From Enterobacter sp. RIT418 (GTDB taxonomy: Bacteria > Pseudomonadota > Gammaproteobacteria > Enterobacterales > Enterobacteriaceae), in contig NZ_QBJD02000010.1 in NCBI RefSeq assembly GCF_003057745.1, positions 124,001 through 188,000 on the forward strand: a stretch of 64,000 nt of DNA. The letters run 5' to 3'. The position numbers were made by a program, and so were the translations under genes. Under the pieces are notes generated by a model. It ran no database searches. It saw only the letters and a list, made by a program, of their open reading frames with translations, and had not been told where the DNA came from. Below, piece by piece: positions 20,452-30,522 of the stretch; position 1 is the first letter of the stretch; each line of letters begins with the position of its first letter.

Positions 20452-21189
20452 ATGACGTCTGCTACATCTTCTATTTCCCGCATTGTTACCGATTCTCCTG
20501 TTGTCGTGGCTCTCGATTATAATAACCGTGACGCTGCGCTGGCCTTCGTCGACGGCATCGATCCGCGCGACTGCCGGCTGAAGGTCGGCAAAGAAATGTT
20601 CACGTTATTTGGTCCACAAATCGTCCGCGATCTGCAACAGCGCGGCTTTGATATTTTTCTCGACCTGAAATTCCACGATATCCCGAATACCACTGCGCAT
20701 GCGGTCGCCGCAGCCGCAGAGCTTGGCGTGTGGATGGTGAACGTGCACGCATCGGGCGGGGCGCGCATGATGACCGCAGCGCGTGAAGCGTTACTGCCAT
20801 TCGGTAGCGATGCGCCGCTGCTGATCGCCGTCACCGTGTTGACCAGTATGGACGAAAACGATCTGCGCGACCTTGGCGTGACGTTGTCACCTGCCCAGCA
20901 CGCAGAGCGCCTGGCGCGCCTCACGAAGGCATGCGGTCTGGATGGCGTAGTGTGCTCCGCCCAGGAAGCCATGCGCTTCAAGGCTGAACTGGGCCAGGAC
21001 TTCAGGCTAGTAACGCCAGGGATTCGCCCGGCAGGCAGCGAGGCTGGCGATCAGCGACGCATCATGACGCCTGAACAAGCGCTGGAGGCTGGCGTAGACT
21101 ATATGGTGATTGGCCGTCCCGTTACGCAGTCGGCAAACCCGGCCCAAACGCTGAAAGCCATCAACGCGTCGTTGAGAAAGGGGGCATAA
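20452..21189 (+). CDS. pyrF: Orotidine-5'-phosphate decarboxylase
   Basis: A 245-residue class I OMP decarboxylase, the last step of UMP synthesis. The catalytic motif [12 protein letters not shown] with its Asp-Lys-Asp arrangement is intact, and TPGIRP and VIGRPVT form the phosphate site. The ATG at 20452 has AAGGG about eight bases upstream and gives the standard length. The frame continues 31 codons upstream to an ATG at 20359, but that extension does not look like protein of this family. Its stop overlaps the yciH start by one base. Confidence 0.96.
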   Translation: MTSATSSISRIVTDSPVVVALDYNNRDAALAFVDGIDPRDCRLKVGKEMFTLFGPQIVRDLQQRGFDIFLDLKFHDIPNTTAHAVAAAAELGVWMVNVHASGGARMMTAAREALLPFGSDAPLLIAVTVLTSMDENDLRDLGVTLSPAQHAERLARLTKACGLDGVVCSAQEAMRFKAELGQDFRLVTPGIRPAGSEAGDQRRIMTPEQALEAGVDYMVIGRPVTQSANPAQTLKAINASLRKGA

Positions 21190-21515
21190 TGAGTGATTCA
21201 AACAGCCGTCTGGTCTATTCAACCGATACCGGACGCATCGACGAGCCGAAGGCAAAAGCAGAGCGCCCAAAAGGCGACGGCATTGTTCGCATTCAGCGTC
21301 AGACGAGCGGCCGTAAAGGAAAAGGCGTTTGCCTGATTACCGGCATTGACCTTGATGACGCTGCGCTGGCAGCGCTCGCGGCTGAGCTGAAAAAGAAATG
21401 TGGCTGCGGCGGTGCGGTAAAAGACGGCATTATTGAAATTCAGGGCGACAAGCGTGATGTCATTAAAAGCCTACTCGAAGCGAAAGGAATGAAAGTCAAA
21501 CTGGTGGGCGGATAA
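21189..21515 (+). CDS. yciH: SUI1/eIF1-like protein YciH
   Basis: A 108-residue protein with a C-terminal SUI1 (eIF1) fold over about residues 35-105. The segments GKGVCLITGI and KKKCGCGGAVKDG, and IEIQGDKRDVIKSLLEAKGM near the end, are typical. Bacterial YciH can influence start-site fidelity in vitro, but its natural role is unsettled. Its start codon overlaps the pyrF stop (TAATG), as in E. coli, so the two are translated from one message. Confidence 0.94.
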   Translation: MSDSNSRLVYSTDTGRIDEPKAKAERPKGDGIVRIQRQTSGRKGKGVCLITGIDLDDAALAALAAELKKKCGCGGAVKDGIIEIQGDKRDVIKSLLEAKGMKVKLVGG

Positions 21516-21518
21516 AAT

Positions 21519-21552
21519 AAAGGAGCCACGGCGAATACCGTGGCTCTTATTT
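21519..21552 (+). terminator. pyrF-yciH terminator
   Basis: GAGCCACGG-CGAATA-CCGTGGCTC is a 9-bp perfect stem followed by TTATTT, directly after yciH. Confidence 0.88.
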
Positions 21553-21619
21553 ACGTGCGTAGGCCAAGACCTGAAGCGTACTGAATATATCTTTATACAG
21601 GTGAGTGCCGTTTTGTAGA

Positions 21620-21838
21620 TTATTTACCCACCTGGTGTCCGATAATACCGCCAACGGCAGCACCACCTAATGTACCCAGCGTACTACCATCCGTTAACAC
21701 TGCACCGCCCAAGGCACCTGCACCCGCGCCGATGGCGGTGTTGCGATCGCGTTTAGACCAGTTTGAACATGCGCTCAGAGACATTGCTACAGTGATTGCC
21801 AGAACAGCAGCGGCTAATTTTTTGCTGGTTAAAGACAT
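21620..21838 (-). CDS. osmB: Osmotically inducible lipoprotein OsmB
   Basis: A 72-residue lipoprotein with a signal peptide and lipobox LSAC, with Cys24 as the lipidated residue. The mature part is glycine-rich (GAGAGALGGAVLTDGS and GGIIGHQVGK), typical of the glycine-zipper outer-membrane lipoproteins. In E. coli osmB is induced by osmotic stress and in stationary phase. It is monocistronic. Its promoter should lie in the AT-rich gap up to 22060. Confidence 0.95.
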   Translation of the reverse strand: MSLTSKKLAAAVLAITVAMSLSACSNWSKRDRNTAIGAGAGALGGAVLTDGSTLGTLGGAAVGGIIGHQVGK

Positions 21839-22060
21839 AATACTTTCTCCTGAATTATCGATTCACGGAAAGAAGTGCTCTTTAAGTATAGCTAATTTAA
21901 ATACCTAAATTCTATTTTCCGTGAAGGCTGGTTGCGCAGGCGTTACGTAATCACGCAGGTGATAGTCACTTCCTGTTATATCGCTAACATTAATTCTACG
22001 TCTTTGCGCGAAGTTATACAGGTAAAAACTCTTAAACGAAGGGTCGGATTTCTCTCAGAA

Positions 22061-22088
22061 GACAGAAAAGCGCCCGTCTATGGGCGCT
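22061..22088 (-). terminator. yciT terminator
   Basis: On the minus strand AGCGCCCATAGACGGGCGCT folds into a hairpin followed by TTTTCTGTC, nine bases beyond the yciT stop codon. Confidence 0.88.
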
Positions 22089-22096
22089 GTAGGGAA

Positions 22097-22849
22097 TCAT
22101 GCGGTTTTTTTAACAATATCGACCATAAGACCCTCTTTCATGAGCTGCTCGCGGTATTCATCGCTCAGACGGTCGTCAGTGATCACGCGGCGAAAGCGTG
22201 AAAGAGGGCCCATCGTGTAGGGATGGACTGCACCGAACTTCGAGCTGTCGGTAAGGACGATTGCTTCACACTCTTTTTCAAGCACCGCGTTAACCACGTC
22301 TGAACGCATCATGTCCCGGCCGGTAAAGCCAGTGTCCGCCTGCCAGCCGTCAATGCCGATAAAAGCCTTGCTGAAGTGGACCTGCTGCACGTACTGGCGC
22401 GTCAGCGGGCCAACCATGCTCTCGCTTTTTTTCTGGTAAATACCGCCTAACAGGATCACTTCACAGCGCGTCTGTTTCAGCAGATGGGCAATATAGCTGC
22501 TGACCGTAACAATCGTCACATCTTTCTGCTCGGCCAGCGTGCGCGCCAGAAGGGCATTGCTGCTGCCGTTTTCAATAAACACCGTCTCGCCGTTATTCAC
22601 GAGGGACGCGGCAAACTCTGCCAGCTCCCGCTTGAGGGCGTAGTTATTCATCATGCGCGTCTCAACATCTTCGCTGTCCAGCGGAACGGCGTAGCCGTGG
22701 GCGCGGCGCAGATAGCTCTGTTTTTCAAGCAGGTTGAGATCCTGACGGATTGTGACTTCTGAAACGCCGGTAGTTTTGGCCAGGTCAACGACGCTGACGC
22801 GTCCCTGATCGATGACCATCTGCAAAATGATTTGTTGTCTGGAATTCAT
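22097..22849 (-). CDS. yciT: DeoR-family regulator YciT
   Basis: A 250-residue DeoR-type repressor. The N-terminal helix-turn-helix ([20 protein letters not shown]) is followed by a DeoRC effector domain with [27 protein letters not shown] and FIGIDGW, the sugar-phosphate-binding fold. The ligand is unknown. E. coli yciT mutants are affected in osmotic stress tolerance, but this is weak guidance. The ATG at 22849 is chosen to match the family N-terminus MNSRQQ; another ATG lies three codons upstream. Confidence 0.92.
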   Translation of the reverse strand: MNSRQQIILQMVIDQGRVSVVDLAKTTGVSEVTIRQDLNLLEKQSYLRRAHGYAVPLDSEDVETRMMNNYALKRELAEFAASLVNNGETVFIENGSSNALLARTLAEQKDVTIVTVSSYIAHLLKQTRCEVILLGGIYQKKSESMVGPLTRQYVQQVHFSKAFIGIDGWQADTGFTGRDMMRSDVVNAVLEKECEAIVLTDSSKFGAVHPYTMGPLSRFRRVITDDRLSDEYREQLMKEGLMVDIVKKTA

Positions 22850-22886
22850 AGCATCCATTTAAAACGAGAGGTCGAAAACAGGGTGG

Positions 22887-23069
22887 TTACACTTCCCACG
22901 GGGCTTTTGGCTGTGCATTTTCTGAAGGGGCGCTGCTGTCATGCTGCGCAAGTAACTCAGATTTCAAAATTTCAAGATTGCGAATTGCAGACTGGTAATC
23001 ACCCGCGACAAGAATATCCAGCACGGTATCAATACGTTGTGCCACAGCAGATGAGTCAATGTTAGGCAT
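22887..23069 (-). CDS. yciZ: YciZ family small protein
   Basis: A 60-residue protein with the conserved segment [16 protein letters not shown] and a C-terminal KAPWEV, as in enterobacterial YciZ. It is probably a short helical soluble protein of unknown function. A strong purine tract GGGGGGA lies upstream of the start on the minus strand. It is upstream of yciT, in the same direction with a 37-base gap, and may be co-transcribed with it. It is divergent from rpfF. Confidence 0.9.
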   Translation of the reverse strand: MPNIDSSAVAQRIDTVLDILVAGDYQSAIRNLEILKSELLAQHDSSAPSENAQPKAPWEV

Positions 23070-23221
23070 AATCGTCCCCCCGGGAGCGAAAAGTGAATAT
23101 TTTCAATGATGCAGAAAATAGGTTCAAAAGAGAAGGGAAAAAATGCAATAACCAAATGACATAAATGAAAGTGATAAATCTAGCCACTCCCGCGATGCGG
23201 TCTTAACCCGTGGATTAGTCT

Positions 23222-23246
23222 AAAAAAGCGCGCAACGCGCTTTTTT
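23222..23246 (+). terminator. Intrinsic terminator-like hairpin just before rpfF
   Basis: AAAAAAGCGCG-CAA-CGCGCTTTTTT is a perfect 11-bp inverted repeat with six A on the left and six T on the right. It ends only 17 bases before the rpfF start codon, with the rpfF ribosome-binding site GAGGAA at 23251-23256 between. Just upstream (23181-23219) the sequence can also fold, with CCAC/GTGG outer arms and a CCGC-GAT-GCGG inner hairpin. This could be an rpfF attenuator, the end of a small RNA, or a terminator for the opposite strand. Confidence 0.8.
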
Positions 23247-23263
23247 ATATGAGGAATTAGACC

Positions 23264-24133
23264 ATGACCGTAATCAACCAAGCAACCTGTACACTGTTTA
23301 CCGATACTGAACGTTTTACCCAGCTGGCGGGGTATTATGAAGAGGAGCGTCATACCGTCTGGATGATGCTTCGCGCGCAGCCGCGCCCCTGCTTCAACCA
23401 CGCGCTTATTGAAGAGATCATGAATCTCTCCTGGCTGGTGCGCCAGTCAAGTTTTATTGTCGACTTTTGGGTTACCGGATCGCTGGTGCCGGATATCTAC
23501 AATACGGGAGGGGACTTACAGTTTTTCGTAGAGTGCATTCAAAACAAACGCCGCGAGGCGCTGCGGGCCTACGCGCGCGCCTGCGTGGATTGCGTACACG
23601 CGGCGTCGCGCGGTTTCGACACCGGGGCTATTTCGCTGGCCATGGTCGAAGGCAGCGCGCTGGGCGGCGGATTTGAGGCCGCGCTGGCGCACCATTTCGT
23701 ACTGGCGCAGCGCGATGCTCGCTTAGGGTTTCCTGAAATTGCCTTTAACCTGTTTCCCGGCATGGGGGGATATTCGCTGGTTGCGCGCCGTTCCGGCATG
23801 AAGCTGGCGGAGGAGCTTATCTATAAAGGGGAATCACATACCGCGGAATGGTACGAACAGCATGGGTTAGTCGACGTTCTGTTTGAACCCGGTCAAAGCT
23901 CCGTGGCCGTGCGCACGTTCATCGACACGCTGATCCCAAAGATGAACGGCGTAAGAGCCATGCTGCGCGCCCGGACGCGCGTTTTACAATTGCCCCGCAG
24001 CGAGCTGATGGACATTACGGAAGATTGGGTTGACGCGGCCTTTTATCTTGAACCCAAAGACATAGCCTATATGGAGCGTCTGGTGATGCTGCAAAACCGC
24101 CACCGCGCGTCGGGACTGCGCAAAGCCAGCTAG
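23264..24133 (+). CDS. rpfF: DSF-family signal synthase, crotonase-like
   Basis: A 289-residue enoyl-CoA hydratase-family protein of the RpfF group, which makes diffusible signal factors such as cis-2-dodecenoic acid from acyl-ACP intermediates. The oxyanion-hole segment [10 protein letters not shown] and the segment [15 protein letters not shown] carry Glu138 and Glu158. They are 20 residues apart, like the catalytic Glu pair of Xanthomonas RpfF. The N-terminal part through [13 protein letters not shown] fits RpfF, not a fatty-acid oxidation hydratase. It is convergent with rpfR, overlapping by four bases. E. coli lacks this gene at the locus, so gain or loss between genera is likely. The product chain length cannot be read from sequence. 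Confidence 0.88.
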   Translation: MTVINQATCTLFTDTERFTQLAGYYEEERHTVWMMLRAQPRPCFNHALIEEIMNLSWLVRQSSFIVDFWVTGSLVPDIYNTGGDLQFFVECIQNKRREALRAYARACVDCVHAASRGFDTGAISLAMVEGSALGGGFEAALAHHFVLAQRDARLGFPEIAFNLFPGMGGYSLVARRSGMKLAEELIYKGESHTAEWYEQHGLVDVLFEPGQSSVAVRTFIDTLIPKMNGVRAMLRARTRVLQLPRSELMDITEDWVDAAFYLEPKDIAYMERLVMLQNRHRASGLRKAS

Positions 24134-26133
24134 CGCATCTTTCTTGACTGATACCGCTTAAGCCATCGCTCGAATGCGGCAGCGGGCATCGGCTTAGCAA
24201 ACAGAAATCCCTGCCGTTCGTTGACGCCATTCTTCGTCAGAAAGGCGTCTTCTTTTGCGCTCTCCACGCCCTCTGCAATGACCTGCAGGTTTAACGCCTG
24301 CGCGACCGCAACAATGGCGCGTACCAGCGACTGCGAAATGGGCTGCTTATGAATCTCCCGCACAAACGACTGATCGAGCTTAATGGCGTCAATAGGGAAG
24401 CGCGCCAGCTGTGACAGGGAAGAATATCCCGTGCCAAAATCATCGAGGTGAATTTGCGCCCCCAGCTGGCTAAACTGCTGGATCACGGAAAGCGCCAGCT
24501 CTTCGTTTTCAATAAGGCAGCTTTCGGTGAGCTCAACGTCGATCGGGCAGTATTCAAAGCGCAAATCCTTCAGCGCCTGCTTGAGATCGCTGAATATGGT
24601 CTGGTCGGCCAGCTGGCGGGCAGAAACGTTCACCGCCACGCGCAGATTGATACCCTTATCGCGCCATTTCGCGACCTGGCGGACAACGTCGAGCATGACC
24701 CAGCGCCCCAGGGGAACGATCAGGCCAGACTCCTCGGCATACGAAATAAACTCCAGCGGCGGGATCAGGCCGCGCTCGGGAGACTGCCACCGCACCAGGG
24801 CTTCCAGGCTTCTGACCTCGCCGCGCCAGGTCATTTTGGGCTGGTAGTGAATCAGCAGCTGATCGTTATCCAGCGCCTTGCGCAGGTTGGTATCCAGCCA
24901 GAGATATTCAAATACGCGCTGGTTCATCTCGGGGGAGAAGACGCAAAATTTCCCTCTGCCGTTCTCTTTGGCCGTGTACATTGCCGTGTCGGCGTTGCGA
25001 ATGACGCTTTCGCGATCGTTACCGTGCTGAGGGGCAAGGGCAATCCCTAACGAGCATCCCGTATAAATTTCGATAAGACCGATGCGGAAGGGCTGACGCA
25101 GGCGGGTCAGGATACGTGAGGCCATGGCTTCCAGCGAGCCTTGCGACGTATCCGTGGCCATCACGATAAATTCGTCGCCGCCGAGGCGCGCCAGCGTTTG
25201 CCCCTGATCAAGACAGCTCAGAATGGCAAGCGCAACCGCCTGCAGGAGCTGATCGCCGAACATATGCCCGTAGGCATCGTTAACCTTTTTGAAGTTGTCC
25301 AGATCGAGATACACCACGCCAAGCTGCGTATCACCGCGGGCGGCGATGGCATCGGAAATTAGCTCGTGGATGGCGTTGCGGTTGGGTAAGCCGGTAATGG
25401 TGTCGGTGTTGGCGAGCACCCGCAGGCGCTCCTGGGCGCGGCGTTCTTCGGTAATATCCGTCCCGGAACAGATCAGAAAAATTTCATTCTTTCCGCTGCC
25501 GCTGTGAACGAACTTATTTCTGAAAAGGAAAAGCCGCTGTCCCTTGCGCGTTTTCACCCAGCGTTCAACTTCGTAAGAGCTGCCGTTGCGAAAAAAACCG
25601 GCGATATTGCGTTTTGACGCCGTGGCTTCGCTGCGGCTCATAAACAGTTTGAAGACGTTTTGGCCGATCACTTCCTGCTCTTTCAGGCCCGTATACTCTT
25701 CGCTCAGGCGGTTAAAGCGCTGGATATTCCCGTGCTGATCGAGGATGACAATGACGGAGTTGGCCTCAGAAACCACCTGTTCGGCAAAGGAGAGGCCTTG
25801 CACCAGGTCGCGCGCAACGGAAGGGGTATCGTTCCAGGCCGATGCCGTACCGGCCCATTCCTTTTTGTTGATTTTGCGGCCGACGAGATGAATCGGGACG
25901 TCGGCGCCGTACAGGGACAGCGTCAGGGTAATGCTGGAGGTAATGACGGTGAGCTGGCGGATCTGGTCAGCCTGCTCGTCATCCAGCGCAACCACCTGAA
26001 TCGCATCGGCCCGCTCGCTGGCGGCCAAATGGAGAGCGTTACTGTCAGCGGTAAGCCGCCACCATGGGCTGTGCGTTCCCATGTATCGAAACAGCAAATT
26101 TTGTTCCAACTCGTCCATCATCTTTTCACCCAT
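24130..26133 (-). CDS. rpfR: DSF receptor with PAS-GGDEF-EAL domains, cyclic-di-GMP enzyme RpfR (PdeR)
   Basis: A 667-residue protein. An N-terminal region of about 100 residues corresponds to the RpfF-interaction domain. It is followed by a PAS sensor domain (about 112-230), a GGDEF domain with intact GGDEF at 318-322, and an EAL domain with EAL at 444-446 and [10 protein letters not shown]. In Burkholderia and Cronobacter RpfR binds DSF through its PAS domain and changes cyclic-di-GMP; E. coli has it as PdeR (Gmr). Both catalytic motifs look functional. The start is uncertain: the Met at residue 1 has poor upstream signals, and residues 5 or 6 have GGGTGAAAAG before them. Confidence 0.93.
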   Translation of the reverse strand: MGEKMMDELEQNLLFRYMGTHSPWWRLTADSNALHLAASERADAIQVVALDDEQADQIRQLTVITSSITLTLSLYGADVPIHLVGRKINKKEWAGTASAWNDTPSVARDLVQGLSFAEQVVSEANSVIVILDQHGNIQRFNRLSEEYTGLKEQEVIGQNVFKLFMSRSEATASKRNIAGFFRNGSSYEVERWVKTRKGQRLFLFRNKFVHSGSGKNEIFLICSGTDITEERRAQERLRVLANTDTITGLPNRNAIHELISDAIAARGDTQLGVVYLDLDNFKKVNDAYGHMFGDQLLQAVALAILSCLDQGQTLARLGGDEFIVMATDTSQGSLEAMASRILTRLRQPFRIGLIEIYTGCSLGIALAPQHGNDRESVIRNADTAMYTAKENGRGKFCVFSPEMNQRVFEYLWLDTNLRKALDNDQLLIHYQPKMTWRGEVRSLEALVRWQSPERGLIPPLEFISYAEESGLIVPLGRWVMLDVVRQVAKWRDKGINLRVAVNVSARQLADQTIFSDLKQALKDLRFEYCPIDVELTESCLIENEELALSVIQQFSQLGAQIHLDDFGTGYSSLSQLARFPIDAIKLDQSFVREIHKQPISQSLVRAIVAVAQALNLQVIAEGVESAKEDAFLTKNGVNERQGFLFAKPMPAAAFERWLKRYQSRKMR

Positions 26134-26444
26134 ACCTACTCATTAGCGCAAAAAATTATTCATTTATAATCGGCTTTTCCGCAGCAAAACGTCGTCGGTT
26201 CCGATGTAAACGTCTTGGATTTGACGAGGTTATGGAATAAAAGCGTATCTGATCGCAAAGAATATATTGTGTATAAAAATTCACATAAGCGAATACAGCA
26301 CGACTCTTTTACTGTAGATAATTCTGGCGAAATTGGGTGAGGAAAGCGGGAAAATAGTAAGAAAAAGGATGTTTAAGCTGAGGGTATTAAAAGGAGGATG
26401 CGCAGGCCATTTCATGCAGAAATGACCTGCGGCGTAAACACCCG
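26134..26444. other. AT-rich gap between rpfR and rnb
   Basis: A gap of 311 bases with lower GC than the genes around it. It must hold the rpfR promoter on the minus strand. Near its left end GCAGGTCATTTC-TGCAT-GAAATGGCCTGC on the minus strand (26430-26402) forms a 12-bp stem with one mismatch, followed by TCCTCCTTTT; this is a likely rnb terminator. I see nothing else I can support. Confidence 0.6.
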
Positions 26445-28379
26445 TCAGGCGGCGGGGCGTGCGATAATGCTGCGGGTTTCCATGCGGACTTCTGCGATGT
26501 TTACGTCAATCACGTCGGTAACTTTGTAAACCGTTTCGCCTTTGATTTGTACCGTACCGTTTTCCTGGCTACAGACCATCTCGTCGCGCACGGCATGCAG
26601 GAACGGGGCAGGAATAAAGGCAACGGCACCGTTATCCACCAGGCGTACGCGCATGCCGCCGCGGCTGATATCAATGATTTCAGCCGGGAAGCGGGCATCG
26701 CTCCCTGCTTTGTCGTTCAGGAAGCGCGCATACAGCCAGTCACCCACATCGCGTTCAGCCATGCGGTTCAGGCGGCGGCGCTCTGCCATTTGCACGGTCG
26801 TGTCATCCTGCGGACGCGAAGCCGTCTCGCCCTTGACGATCGCCTTCAGCAGGCGGTGGTTAACCATATCGCCATACTTGCGGATAGGGGAGGTCCAGGT
26901 CGCGTACGCTTCGAGGCCGAGGCCAAAGTGCGGGCCTGGCTCGGTACTGATTTCCGCAAAGGACTGGAAACGACGAATGCGGCTGTCGAGGAAGCCCGAT
27001 GGCTGAGCATCCAGCTCTCGGCGCAGCTTGCAGAAGCCCTCTAGCGTTAGCACTTCTTCCGGATCGACGTGCACGTCGTGGGTTTTCAGCAGGGCGGCCA
27101 GCGCCTCGGTGTTCGCCGGGTCAAAACCGGTATGCACGTTGTAAATGCCGAAGCCTAATTTGTCGCGCAGCACGCGTGCAGCGCAAATATTGGCAGAAAT
27201 CATGGCTTCTTCAACGATGCGGTTCGCGATGCGGCGCGGTTCAGCGACGATATTCAGAACTTCACCTTTCTCGCCCAGCACGAAGCGATAATCAGGGCGA
27301 TCTTTAAAGACCAGGGCGTGGGTTTTGCGCCACTCGCTGCGGTTCAGGCAGATGCGGTGCAGCAGGCGAATTTGCGCGGCAATGGCGTCAGATTCTGGCT
27401 GCCAGCTACCGGTGTTTTCCAGCCAGTCAGAAACCTCGTCGTAAACCAGTTTGGCTTTCGATTCGATGGTGGCGGCGAAGAAGTGAATATCGTCTTCAAT
27501 CGTGCCGTCGGCGGCTACGGTCATGCGGCACGCCAGCGCCGGGCGGACTTCGTTAGGGCGCAGGGAGCAAAGGTCGTCAGACAGCTCGCGCGGCAGCATC
27601 GGAATATTAAAGCCGGGAAGGTAGTTGGTGAACGAACGCACTTTGGCCATTTCGTCCAGCTTGCTGCCCTCGGCGATCCACGCGGTCGGATCGGCAATCG
27701 CGACGGTCAGCTGCAGCTTGCCGTCGGCAAGCTCTTGCGCGTACAGCGCGTCGTCCATGTCTTCGGTGCTGGCGCTGTCGATGGTGACAAAATCCAGCGC
27801 GGTGAGATCTTCACGCGTCAGCCCTTCGTCCTGCATCTCGGTCGCTACGCCGTTTGGCGCTTCTTTCTCGAGGTTGTGACTGGCGAGGGTGACCCACCAC
27901 GGCACGAAGTGGTCATCGCCGAAGGTGATGAACTGGGTTAATTCGGCATAAAAACCGCGATCGCCCTTCAGAGGATGACGGCGCATTTCAGCAACGGCCC
28001 AGTCACCATCCTTAAAATCATGCTCAACGCCGCGCGCCGCGCGGCACTGAATAGCGTCTTTCAGCAGGGGATGATCCGGCACGATAGAAAGACGATCGTC
28101 TTTGCGCGTGACCTTGCCGACAAAGCGCGTCAGGAACGGCTCGATTAACGCTTCCGGCTCGGCGGACTCGCGTTCCTTCTCGGTGTGAATCACGGCCGTG
28201 ATGCGATCGCCGTGCATCACTTTCTTCATCTGCGGAGGCGGGATGAAGTAACTTTTCTGCCCGTCAACTTCCAGGAAGCCAAAGCCCTTTTCCGTGGCTT
28301 TTACGACCCCTTCTGCACGCGGCGTCTGGGAATGCAGTTGCTGTTTAAGCTGCGCTAGCAGCGGGTTGTCCTGAAACAT
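26445..28379 (-). CDS. rnb: Exoribonuclease II
   Basis: A 644-residue RNase II that degrades single-stranded RNA 3' to 5'. Two N-terminal cold-shock domains (about residues 20-80 and 85-150) precede the RNB catalytic domain. The metal-binding aspartates are in [16 protein letters not shown] and the [14 protein letters not shown] segment follows. A C-terminal S1 domain ends the protein. Length and domain order equal the E. coli enzyme. It is transcribed alone; its start lies 89 bases from the 3' end of yciW. Confidence 0.97.
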   Translation of the reverse strand: MFQDNPLLAQLKQQLHSQTPRAEGVVKATEKGFGFLEVDGQKSYFIPPPQMKKVMHGDRITAVIHTEKERESAEPEALIEPFLTRFVGKVTRKDDRLSIVPDHPLLKDAIQCRAARGVEHDFKDGDWAVAEMRRHPLKGDRGFYAELTQFITFGDDHFVPWWVTLASHNLEKEAPNGVATEMQDEGLTREDLTALDFVTIDSASTEDMDDALYAQELADGKLQLTVAIADPTAWIAEGSKLDEMAKVRSFTNYLPGFNIPMLPRELSDDLCSLRPNEVRPALACRMTVAADGTIEDDIHFFAATIESKAKLVYDEVSDWLENTGSWQPESDAIAAQIRLLHRICLNRSEWRKTHALVFKDRPDYRFVLGEKGEVLNIVAEPRRIANRIVEEAMISANICAARVLRDKLGFGIYNVHTGFDPANTEALAALLKTHDVHVDPEEVLTLEGFCKLRRELDAQPSGFLDSRIRRFQSFAEISTEPGPHFGLGLEAYATWTSPIRKYGDMVNHRLLKAIVKGETASRPQDDTTVQMAERRRLNRMAERDVGDWLYARFLNDKAGSDARFPAEIIDISRGGMRVRLVDNGAVAFIPAPFLHAVRDEMVCSQENGTVQIKGETVYKVTDVIDVNIAEVRMETRSIIARPAA

Positions 28380-28467
28380 AATGTTCTATTTTCGTAGCCA
28401 TTGAGCGGCTGACAGTTTTACGCGAATCTCACTGCTACAGCAAGCGCTCTTTGGGTAAATAGTACGG

Positions 28468-29454
28468 TTATTCTGCGTTGCAGATTGCGACGCTCAGGCG
28501 GTCAAGCCAGCCGTCAAACGCGCTTTTGACGAGTAAATTGATCGCGCTGGCTGCCGTCAGCCCGGCCTCCGTTAAGGGCGTAAACTGCGCGGCGCTAAAC
28601 CTGTCCGGAGAGCGGGTCAGCAGCTCAACGGCGGCGGCCAGCGTCGGGAGGTTTGGCGGCGTTTCATCTTCAAGCTGGCTCAAAAGCGCGCCCGTCAGGT
28701 CCAGAAGCGCGGGCTGATGGCAAAGCACTGGCGCTATCCTTTGCAGCGCAGGTGCCGCCTGCCAGCGAGCCAAAGACTCCAGCTGGTGCGCGCTGGCAAA
28801 GCGTATTTCAACCGCCGGCAGCATCGGTTGCCCGCTGACGTTGCCGTTCGGAAGAGTATGCGGCTGGATATGGTGGCCGGGTAACCAGCGTACGGAATAG
28901 CCCAGCAGGGCCTGAAACACGGCTACCGTGCGCGCCTGGAAGCCGATAAAGCCGATGATTTGGTTAATGAGCACCGCGTCGTAGAGGGTAAGGCCCACCT
29001 CATCAAGCTGCTGCAGGGCTTTTTGATCGATAACGTCCGGCGTACAGGCAAGCTGGCGGGCATACTGGGTGATTTGCGCGAGGCGTCGATTGCTTTCACG
29101 GGAGGAGTCAGGGCCGGGAAGCGGGGCAAGCAGGGCGGCGTAGTGATTACACAGCCGCTGAACGCCGCAGGCTTGGGCAACCGTCAGCGCGCTGCTGAGC
29201 CGATCGTACGCGCTGAGGGTGTGCAGCCGTGTTACGGGTGTCGTCAGGGGAAAGAGCTGATGGCACAGGCTTCTGGCAGGCGTCAGCCATCCGCCACACT
29301 GCGCCAAAATCTTTTCGGGTAACGCTAAATCGAGCAAAAAACGGTCTTCGACGTTAGCGGCTTCGGGCACCAGAGGCAGGACGTCCGCCTGCGCGTGATT
29401 TGACTGCGTTTCATGATACCAGTGGCCTTTGCCGGAAAAGCGGCGCTGTTCCAT
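28468..29454 (-). CDS. yciW: CMD-domain oxidoreductase-like protein YciW
   Basis: A 328-residue protein of the YciW family, distantly related to alkylhydroperoxidase/carboxymuconolactone decarboxylase-like folds. The N-terminus MEQRRFSGKGHWYHETQS and the central block GPDSSRESNRRLAQITQYAR are characteristic. In E. coli the gene responds to CysB and has been linked to cysteine and methionine metabolism; the reaction is not established. No classic CxxC motif is evident. It is monocistronic between rnb and fabI. The E. coli protein is, as I recall, somewhat longer, so the C-terminus may differ. Confidence 0.85.
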   Translation of the reverse strand: MEQRRFSGKGHWYHETQSNHAQADVLPLVPEAANVEDRFLLDLALPEKILAQCGGWLTPARSLCHQLFPLTTPVTRLHTLSAYDRLSSALTVAQACGVQRLCNHYAALLAPLPGPDSSRESNRRLAQITQYARQLACTPDVIDQKALQQLDEVGLTLYDAVLINQIIGFIGFQARTVAVFQALLGYSVRWLPGHHIQPHTLPNGNVSGQPMLPAVEIRFASAHQLESLARWQAAPALQRIAPVLCHQPALLDLTGALLSQLEDETPPNLPTLAAAVELLTRSPDRFSAAQFTPLTEAGLTAASAINLLVKSAFDGWLDRLSVAICNAE

Positions 29455-29572
29455 GGGCGTTCCTTGATCTCAAATTGGCGATCAATATCCTGGCGCATGG
29501 GGGCTAAGGGGAAAAATATTGTTAGGTGATAACAAATAGCAGAACGGAATAACGGAGAAAGACGGGGGAGGG

Positions 29573-29600
29573 AAAACTCTCTTCCCGGGCGGGAAGAGAG
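29573..29600 (-). terminator. fabI terminator
   Basis: On the minus strand CTCTCTTCCC-GCCC-GGGAAGAGAG is a perfect 10-bp stem followed by TTTT, ten bases beyond the fabI stop codon. Confidence 0.92.
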
Positions 29601-29609
29601 CCGTCATGC

Positions 29610-30398
29610 TTATTTAATTTCCAGCTCGTTCATTGCAGCGATGTTGAAGCCGCCGTCAACGTGAACCACTTCGCCGGAGATACCCGCGGAAAGGTCGGAG
29701 CACAGGAATGCAGCAGAGTTACCGACGTCTTCGATGGTAACGGTACGACGAATCGGCGTAACCGCTTCGCAATGCGCCAGCATTTTACGGAAATCTTTGA
29801 TACCGGACGCCGCCAGGGTACGGATTGGACCCGCGGAGATGGCGTTAACACGCACGCCTTCTGGACCCATTGCGTTCGCCATATAGCGCACGTTGGCTTC
29901 CAGAGACGCTTTTGCCAGGCCCATAACGTTATAGTTAGGGATAGCACGCTCTGCGCCCAGGTAGGACAGGGTCAGCAGCGCTGAGCCCGGGTTCAGCATG
30001 GAGCGGCAAGCTTTTGCCATCGCCACGAAGCTGTAGGAGCTGATGTCGTGCGCGATTTTGAAGCCATCACGGGTTACCGCGTTCACGTAGTCGCCGTCCA
30101 GCTGGTCGCCAGGCGCGAAGCCGATGGAGTGAACGAAACCGTCGAATTTCTCCCAGGTTTTGCCCAGCTCTGCGAACATCGCATCAATGCTTTCGTCTTG
30201 TGCAACGTCACATTCCAAAATGATGCTGGAACCCAGCTGTGCGGCAAACTCTTCAACACGGCCTTTCAGCTTGTCGTTCTGGTAGGTGAATGCCAGCTCG
30301 GCGCCTTCGCGGTGCATAGCCTGTGCGATGCCGTATGCGATGGACAGTTTGCTGGCAACACCGGTCACCAGAATGCGCTTACCGGAAAGAAAACCCAT
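29610..30398 (-). CDS. fabI: Enoyl-[acyl-carrier-protein] reductase (NADH)
   Basis: A 262-residue FabI, the reductase of each fatty-acid elongation round and the target of triclosan and diazaborines. It is a short-chain dehydrogenase-like fold with [13 protein letters not shown] at the nucleotide site and [13 protein letters not shown] near the inhibitor pocket. The catalytic segment [20 protein letters not shown] holds the Tyr-(Tyr)-Lys set. The ATG at 30398 gives the family start [14 protein letters not shown] 27-codon open extension upstream shows no family likeness. No resistance-type change is visible at the Gly in HSIG. Confidence 0.97.
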   Translation of the reverse strand: MGFLSGKRILVTGVASKLSIAYGIAQAMHREGAELAFTYQNDKLKGRVEEFAAQLGSSIILECDVAQDESIDAMFAELGKTWEKFDGFVHSIGFAPGDQLDGDYVNAVTRDGFKIAHDISSYSFVAMAKACRSMLNPGSALLTLSYLGAERAIPNYNVMGLAKASLEANVRYMANAMGPEGVRVNAISAGPIRTLAASGIKDFRKMLAHCEAVTPIRRTVTIEDVGNSAAFLCSDLSAGISGEVVHVDGGFNIAAMNELEIK

Positions 30399-30522
30399 AG
30401 CTTTAATCCTTATATTCATTGTTGTGGCGACCGTCATCATATGGGGACAATCGTCGTTAAAACGCGGCGATAATATCACGTGTCGCGCGCTTAGTTAATC
30501 CGACCACTCTGCTGACGCGCGC

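Noticed and set aside
21932..22201. 89-codon plus-strand frame in the osmB-yciT gap
   Set aside because: It runs through the yciT terminator and into yciT on the opposite strand; composition and lack of a start signal mark it as chance.
26395..26450. AGGAGGATG before a short frame near the rnb end
   Set aside because: The purine tract touches the ATG with no spacing, and the frame runs antisense into rnb; the inverted repeat there is better explained as a terminator.
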